DNA from: Streptomyces sp. CBMA156
GTDB lineage: Bacteria > Actinomycetota > Actinomycetes > Streptomycetales > Streptomycetaceae
Length of the DNA stretch: 56,236 nt
Assembly: GCF_014596515.1 (NCBI RefSeq)
Contig: NZ_MSJQ01000283.1
Span: 1 to 56,236 of the forward strand
Direction of reading: 5' to 3'
Below the pieces are notes generated by a model. It saw only the letters and a list, made by a program, of their open reading frames with translations, ran no database searches and was not told the DNA's origin. The first letter of the stretch is position 1, and the number at the start of each line of letters is the position of its first letter. A program made the position numbers and the translations under genes. This document shows positions 52,236-56,236 of the stretch, piece after piece.

Positions 52236-52510
52236 GCGCTGCACTGTAGGGGGCCCGCGGCGACGGCGGTGGGCCCGGGTGTGGTGGCGGCGCACGGCCG
52301 GGCTGCCGGGTGTGGCGGGGGACGGTTCGGGCCGGGCGCGGGCAGTGCGGCGGGTCCGGGCGTGGGGGAGTCGAGGTGACGGCAGCGGGGGCGGTGGTGT
52401 GTCCGGTGCCGGCCGGGCCCATGCCCACGCCGGCCCGGTCCGGGTGTGGGGGTCGAGGTGACGGGGCCGGGGGTGGTGGTGTGTCGGTGGTGGCTGGGAG
52501 GATGCCGGCC

Positions 52511-53179
52511 ATGGGTGCCCATGGCGATGTCATCGCCGCGTACTGGGATGCGGTCGCGTCGTCCTTCGACGACGGGCCCGATCACGGGCTGAGGGCCGGG
52601 CCGACGCGTGCGGCGTGGGCGCGGCGGCTTCGGGGGTGGGTGCCGGCGGGTCCGGTGGGCGGCGGTCTCGATGTTCTGGATGCCGGGTGCGGGACCGGTT
52701 CGCTGTCCCTGCTCCTGGCGCAGGCCGGGCATCGGGTGACGGGTGTGGACCTGTCGCCGGGGATGGTCCGTCAGGCGCAGGGGAAGCTGGCGGCCGCGGG
52801 TGTGCCGGGCCGTTTCCTGGTGGGTGACGCCGCGGCGCCGCCGACCGGCGGGCAGGCGTTCGACGTCGTGTTGTCGCGGCACCTGGTGTGGACGCTGCCT
52901 GACCCTGTGGCCGCGTTGCGGCAGTGGGTGGCCGGGCTTCGGCCCGGCGGCCGGCTGGTGCTGGTCGAGGGCCGGTGGGGCGGGAGCAGCGGTGTGCCGT
53001 ATGCCGACGGGGCGCGGCAGTTGGTGCTGCCGTGGATGGGCGGGGTGGGCGCCGAGGACCTGGCGCACGCGGTGCTGCCGCTTGTCGCGGGTGTGCGGAT
53101 CGAGCCGCTGAGTGCGGACGCGGATCTGTGGGGCGGCCCGGTCGATGACGAGCGGTACGCGCTGATCGCCCGTGTCTGA
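52511..53179 (+). CDS. Class I SAM-dependent methyltransferase
   Basis: This 222-residue protein has a SAM-binding Rossmann fold: YWDAVASSFD near the start, motif I VLDAGCGTGSLSLLLAQAGH near 53-72, GVDLSPGMVRQAQ, and post-motif LVGDAAAPPTGGQAFDVVLSRH. It resembles UbiE/Methyltransf_11 enzymes acting on small molecules; the substrate is unknown. GGGAGG lies 9 bases before the ATG at 52511; an in-frame ATG at 52502 abuts that site and is less likely. The 275 bases upstream contain two diverged GTCGAGGTGACGG copies (about 52369 and 52451) in a G-rich context. Confidence 0.85.
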   Translation: MGAHGDVIAAYWDAVASSFDDGPDHGLRAGPTRAAWARRLRGWVPAGPVGGGLDVLDAGCGTGSLSLLLAQAGHRVTGVDLSPGMVRQAQGKLAAAGVPGRFLVGDAAAPPTGGQAFDVVLSRHLVWTLPDPVAALRQWVAGLRPGGRLVLVEGRWGGSSGVPYADGARQLVLPWMGGVGAEDLAHAVLPLVAGVRIEPLSADADLWGGPVDDERYALIARV

Positions 53180-53366
53180 GGGGTGCCGGGCGGGGCGGGC
53201 CTTGTCGTGCCTGCCGGGTGTCCGGGGCGGTCCTGTCGTGTCGTGCGGGCGGGGGTGCGCCGAAGCCGGTCTTCGGTGTCCGGGCGGGTTCGGCTGTCTC
53301 GGCTGCCTCGACCCGGACGGGCGTGGCGCCGGGCGGTGGTTGCGGCATGGCGGCAGGGGTGTTGGG

Positions 53367-53855
53367 TCAGCAGTGCGGGCAGTCGGTGGGGACGGGCGGC
53401 TGCGGGAAGTCCTCCCGGCCGTCGAGCCAGCCGGTGAGGCGCTCGGCCAGGGTGAACCGTTCGGGAAAGAGGCGATGGCGCGCGCACGCGCCGTGCGGGT
53501 CCCAGCCCCACATCCGTCCCTCGGGGGTGCTGAAGTCGACGAGTGACCAGATCGCGCAGCCCCAGGTCAGCAGCGGCACCACCGGCGTCGGGTAGTCCTG
53601 GCCGTATCCCTCGCGCCAGGCGAGGTACGCCTCCAGCACGGGCGGTTCGTCCCCGTCCTCGGTGAGGGACAGGGCGCTGTCCCACCGTCCGAACCCGCCG
53701 TTTGCGACGTCGAGGTAGATCCGTCTGAGCAACGCGGGCATGGGGTGCCCCACCGCGGCTTCCAGATCGGCGACGGCCTGCGGCGGGGCGGGCGGCGGCA
53801 GCGGTGCGGGCCGGGCCTGTCCACGGATCCGGTCGATGATCTCGTCGTCGGTCAT
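53367..53855 (-). CDS. SMI1/KNR4 (SUKH) family protein
   Basis: This 162-residue protein has the SUKH layout: PPAPPQAVADLEAAVGHPMPALLRRIYLDVANGGFG near residues 24-59, then WGCAIWSLVDFSTPEGRMWGWDP near 98-120. SUKH proteins are mostly immunity proteins for polymorphic toxins, though many lone copies have other or unknown roles. No toxin gene is adjacent. Ribosome site is weak for the ATG at 53855. The C-terminus ends in a short Cys/His tail (PTDCPHC). In the 290 bases upstream, GGACGAGCCC is repeated about three times at 53901-53927. Confidence 0.8.
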   Translation of the reverse strand: MTDDEIIDRIRGQARPAPLPPPAPPQAVADLEAAVGHPMPALLRRIYLDVANGGFGRWDSALSLTEDGDEPPVLEAYLAWREGYGQDYPTPVVPLLTWGCAIWSLVDFSTPEGRMWGWDPHGACARHRLFPERFTLAERLTGWLDGREDFPQPPVPTDCPHC

Positions 53856-54147
53856 GCGGCAGTGGTATCAGCCGCCGCTGTCAGTACCCGCACAGGACCG
53901 GGACGAGCCCGGACGAGCCCGGACGAGGCGGCTTCGGAACGCGTTGCCGGGGTGGCTGCGGTGCGCCGTGCCGGGAACACCCGGACCGCGGTGCCGGGGC
54001 GTCTGCGGTCCCGGTGGTGCGTGGAGCGGGCTGCGGGCTGCGGGGTGTTGGGATTGTGGGGGTTGCGGGGAGTGTCGCGCGGGCCGAACGGGTGAGCCGG
54101 CGGGTGTCCGGGGGCCGGTTCGTGGCGGGGCGATCAGGCTGTGGGGC

Positions 54148-54827
54148 ATGTGCACACGATTCCTGTGGTCGTCGCTGGGCAGTCCCGGCCGGGGCAACCT
54201 GCTGGTGGGCCGGAGCATGGACTGGTACCAGGACACCGGGACGGTTCTGGCGGTGCGTCCGCGCGGTGTGACCCGCGAGAGCATCCCGCACGACCCCGGT
54301 GACCCCGGCGCTTTCACCCGGGCGGTGACTCGGCCGTCGTGGAGTTCCTCGACGGCAGGACCTGTGTGCACCACGGTCCCCAGTACACGGTGATGGCGAA
54401 CTCGCCCGTGTACGACGAGCAGTTGGAGCCGCAGCAGCGGTACCCGGCGCACGGCGGCGACCAGCCGCTGCCCGGAGGCGTCGACTCGCCGGACCGTTTC
54501 GCCCGCGCCGCGTACTACTGCGTACGGCTTCCGGACACCTCGGACGCGCGCGAGGCCACGGCGTACGCGTTCAGCGTGATCCGTGACGCCTCGGCCCCGT
54601 TCGGCACGGCGGACGAGTACCGGCCGAACATCTCGACCACCCGCCGGCGCACCGTCGCCGACCTGACCGAGCGGCGGTACTTCTTCGAGTCCACCACGAG
54701 CCCGAACGTGGTGTGGACCGAGCTGTCGCAGCTGGACTTCGCGGCGGGCGGCCCGGAGCGCAGGCTCGACCCGGTGGCCGAGCCCGACCGGGTCGGCAAC
54801 GTGAGCGGCCGGTTCACAGCGGTGTGA
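54148..54827 (+). pseudogene. Choloylglycine hydrolase/penicillin-acylase-like gene, internally deleted and frameshifted
   Basis: The 5' part encodes MCTRFLWSSLGSPGRGNLL and GRSMDWYQDTG, the Ntn-hydrolase start with nucleophilic Cys2 typical of conjugated-bile-acid/penicillin V acylases. Near 54315-54330 the sequence jumps to GGDSAVVEFLDGRTCVHHGP in another frame, the family segment that normally lies well over 100 residues further on. The rest (VMANSPVYDEQL ... FFESTTSPNVVWTELSQL) runs intact to a TGA at 54825. The central catalytic Asn/Arg region is missing, so no active enzyme can form. This is a decayed gene rather than two real ones. Confidence 0.85.
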
Positions 54828-55017
54828 CGCCCGCCCCGGCACCCGGGCCGACCCGGCAGGCCCCGGCAGGCCCGGGGAGGCCCGGTAGGCCCGGGGAGGG
54901 CGGTGTCCGCGTGGTGCGGGCCGCCCGGTTCGGCGGCGGCGCCCGGTGACTCCGGGAGCGCACGGCCTTGAGGGCGGCGCTCTCCACAGGAGACACAGCG
55001 GGCACCGCAGCCGGCGG

Positions 55018-55055
55018 CCGCGGTGCGGGGCGCGGCCGTGCGCCCCGCACCGCGG
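55018..55055 (-). terminator. 16-bp perfect stem after the acetyltransferase gene
   Basis: CCGCGGTGCGGGGCGC pairs with GCGCCCCGCACCGCGG around a 6-base loop, 6 bases beyond the leftward gene's stop codon. Confidence 0.8.
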
Positions 55056-55061
55056 GGCGGG

Positions 55062-55574
55062 TCAGATGCCGAACGGTGCGGCGTAGCGGACGGTTCCGCC
55101 GGGCAGCGGGTGGCCGGCGTCGAGGGTGAGGGCCATCAGGGCCTCGTCCGGGACGTCGATGCTCAGTCCGATGCCGTGGACGCCGGCACGGGTGAAGCCG
55201 AACCGGGGGTAGTAGGCCGGGTGTCCCAGGACGACGACGTGGTGCTCGCCCGTGTCCTTGGCCGCCTTGAGTGCGGCGCGGATGACGGCGGAGCCGGCGC
55301 CGCTCCTCTGCTGCCCGGGCCTGACGGCGCACGGTGCCAGGCACAGCGCCGGGGTGTCGCCGATGTGGCAGCGGGTCAGCAGGGCGTGGCCGGCGATGGC
55401 GCCGTTCCCGTCTGCCGCGACGAGGGAGAGGCCGTCGATCCATGCGTCCGCGTCGGCGCGCAGGGCGTCGACGAGATCGGCCTCCGCCTCGGTACCGAAG
55501 GCGGCGAGGTTGATGTCACGGATGGCGGGAATGTCGGCGCGGGTCTCGGCGCGCGTGGTCCAGGTGGTGCTCAT
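55062..55574 (-). CDS. GNAT-family N-acetyltransferase
   Basis: This 170-residue protein resembles YhbS-type GNAT enzymes: IRDINLAAFGTEAEADLVDALR near residue 18, AIAGHALLTRCHIG, LAPCAVRPGQQRSGAGSAVIRAAL (acetyl-CoA loop), and VVVLGHPAYYPRFGFTRA. The last segment is a hallmark of the family. The substrate is unknown. The ATG at 55574 was chosen because the fold starts there; the frame remains open far upstream by composition only. The ribosome site is weak. A 16-bp-stem terminator follows directly. Confidence 0.85.
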   Translation of the reverse strand: MSTTWTTRAETRADIPAIRDINLAAFGTEAEADLVDALRADADAWIDGLSLVAADGNGAIAGHALLTRCHIGDTPALCLAPCAVRPGQQRSGAGSAVIRAALKAAKDTGEHHVVVLGHPAYYPRFGFTRAGVHGIGLSIDVPDEALMALTLDAGHPLPGGTVRYAAPFGI

Positions 55575-55634
55575 GCTGGATGAAGATCCGTTCAGGACGG
55601 TGTTCGTGTGGGCGCCCCGCGAGCTCACGCTCCC

Positions 55635-55677
55635 GGCAGGGCAGGGCAGGGCAGGGCAGGGCAGGGCAGGGCAGGGC
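55635..55677 (+). repeat. GGCAG microsatellite, 8.6 copies
   Basis: The 5-bp unit GGCAG is repeated eight full times plus GGC, without error. It lies between the acetyltransferase start and the 21-residue peptide gene. Confidence 0.95.
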
Positions 55678-55681
55678 GAAG

Positions 55682-55747
55682 TCAGGCCACGGCCCGGGAC
55701 GCGAGGCAGACCCGGACGCTGCGCACGGTGGCCCTGGGTACGGTCAT
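55682..55747 (-). CDS. Candidate 21-aa peptide with near-perfect ribosome site
   Basis: On the leftward strand GGGGAGGTGAGG ends 3 bases before an ATG at 55747. The frame gives 21 residues starting MTVPRATV and ending LASRAVA, with one Cys and four Arg, then TGA. The match to the anti-Shine-Dalgarno sequence is better than for most genes here. It may be a leader peptide for the acetyltransferase gene, whose start is 108 bases further, or a tiny independent product. No family is recognised. Confidence 0.45.
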   Translation of the reverse strand: MTVPRATVRSVRVCLASRAVA

Positions 55748-56236
55748 CGACCTCACCTCCCCTGCTTCTCCAACTCCTGGTCGGACACGAACGGAGGCCA
55801 CCGTACAGGAGGCTCTCCGACGTGCGCACGCGCGTTTTCGTGTTCGGATCCCCGGGCGTCTTCGCTGCGGGGAGCAGCGGCGCCCCGAGGCGGCCGGGCC
55901 GGCCCGCACCGGATCCGACGTCCCTGCGGGCCGCTGAAGCCCCCGGGCTGCCGAGGTCCCCGGGCCTCGCGGCTCCTGTCCGGTGCGGTGCCGGTGCCCG
56001 CGCGCCGCGACGAGCGCTTTTCCGGGCGCGGGCAGGGCCTCGTCCGGGTGGCGGCCCGTCTGCTCGCGGGCGGTGTGACGACCGGGGCCGGCGGCGACGG
56101 GCCGTACCGGCCGCGGGCCGCCGGTGACCGGACCAGCGGCCGGTCCGGCCGCAGGCCGGGGGGCCACCGGGCACCGACCCGCCCCGACCGCATGCCGGCC
56201 GGCAGACCGCCGGGCATGCGGTCGGGGCGGGTCGGT
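55748..56236. other. Right end of window without a supported gene
   Basis: Beyond the ribosome site of the peptide gene no gene is supported on either strand; the long frames here are Arg/Pro/Ala-rich and lack start signals. A large inverted repeat ends the window. Confidence 0.5.
56173..56236. terminator. 24-bp perfect inverted repeat at the window end
   Basis: The arm 56173-56196 (ACCGACCCGCCCC...GCATGCC) is exactly complementary to 56213-56236 around a 16-base loop. It may extend past the window edge. A bidirectional terminator is the simplest reading. Confidence 0.7.

Noticed and set aside
53367..53855. Toxin-immunity locus around the SUKH protein
   Set aside because: No polymorphic toxin, secretion signal or nuclease domain is encoded next to it; the neighbours are a methyltransferase and a pseudogene.
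55748..56217. Leftward frames at the right end of the window
   Set aside because: Their translations are Arg/Pro/Ala low complexity without start signals or recognisable motifs.
56173..56236. Linear chromosome telomere
   Set aside because: There is only one inverted repeat and no series of telomeric palindromes; the sequence stops because the window ends.

Overview
The window is 56 kb of very GC-rich DNA. Its GC-loaded third codon positions, AGGAGG-type ribosome sites, frequent GTG starts, GTGA/ATGA stop-start overlaps, many secreted proteins and several apparently leaderless genes suggest a streptomycete (Streptomyces, Kitasatospora or a close relative). I see no rRNA, tRNA, CRISPR array or complete insertion sequence.

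Layout. (1) 1-8.7 kb: 5' part of a Ser/Thr kinase gene, a Rieske oxygenase, an NmrA-like protein, a hemerythrin, a DUF1772 membrane protein and a large secreted nuclease. (2) 8.7-16.5 kb: a catabolic unit with a fumarylacetoacetate-hydrolase-family gene divergent from a TetR regulator, followed by a VOC dioxygenase, a FAD monooxygenase and a giant indolepyruvate:ferredoxin oxidoreductase. Four copies of one 21-bp palindrome (CTCTTG-N9-CAAGAG) lie in the two control regions; at the second they sit over the -35 box and the likely start of a recognisable promoter. (3) 16.6-28.6 kb: secreted proteins, an M64 peptidase, an HTH/STAND-NTPase/14-WD40 protein, a two-gene ABC transporter, a secreted beta-propeller protein and an acetyltransferase. 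(4) 28.8-33.4 kb: a sugar-acid operon of Entner-Doudoroff type (KDG kinase, KDPG aldolase, 2-hydroxyacid dehydrogenase, IlvD/Edd dehydratase). (5) 33.6-37.6 kb: small genes and a broken IS5-type transposase.

(6) 37.7-46.4 kb is the most unusual part. Two divergent gene groups face away from a 1.6-kb repeat-filled spacer. Leftward are a cyclopropane-synthase-like methyltransferase, a Baeyer-Villiger-like flavin monooxygenase with a Thr/Ala-rich N-terminal extension, and a Tat-type FAD oxidase. Rightward are a stand-alone acyl carrier protein, a KAS III and a FabG-type reductase. This looks like a compact biosynthetic cluster for a small acyl-derived product. I do not recognise the combination. 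The + strand is strongly G-rich here whichever strand is coding.

(7) 47.5-56.2 kb: a dual-specificity phosphatase, a single-domain hemopexin-repeat protein whose four blades arose by a recent ABAB duplication, thiol peroxidase, an isochorismatase-like hydrolase lacking the Cys, a methyltransferase, a SUKH protein, a choloylglycine-hydrolase pseudogene and an acetyltransferase. Many short tandem repeats lie between these genes, and a 24-bp perfect inverted repeat ends the window.
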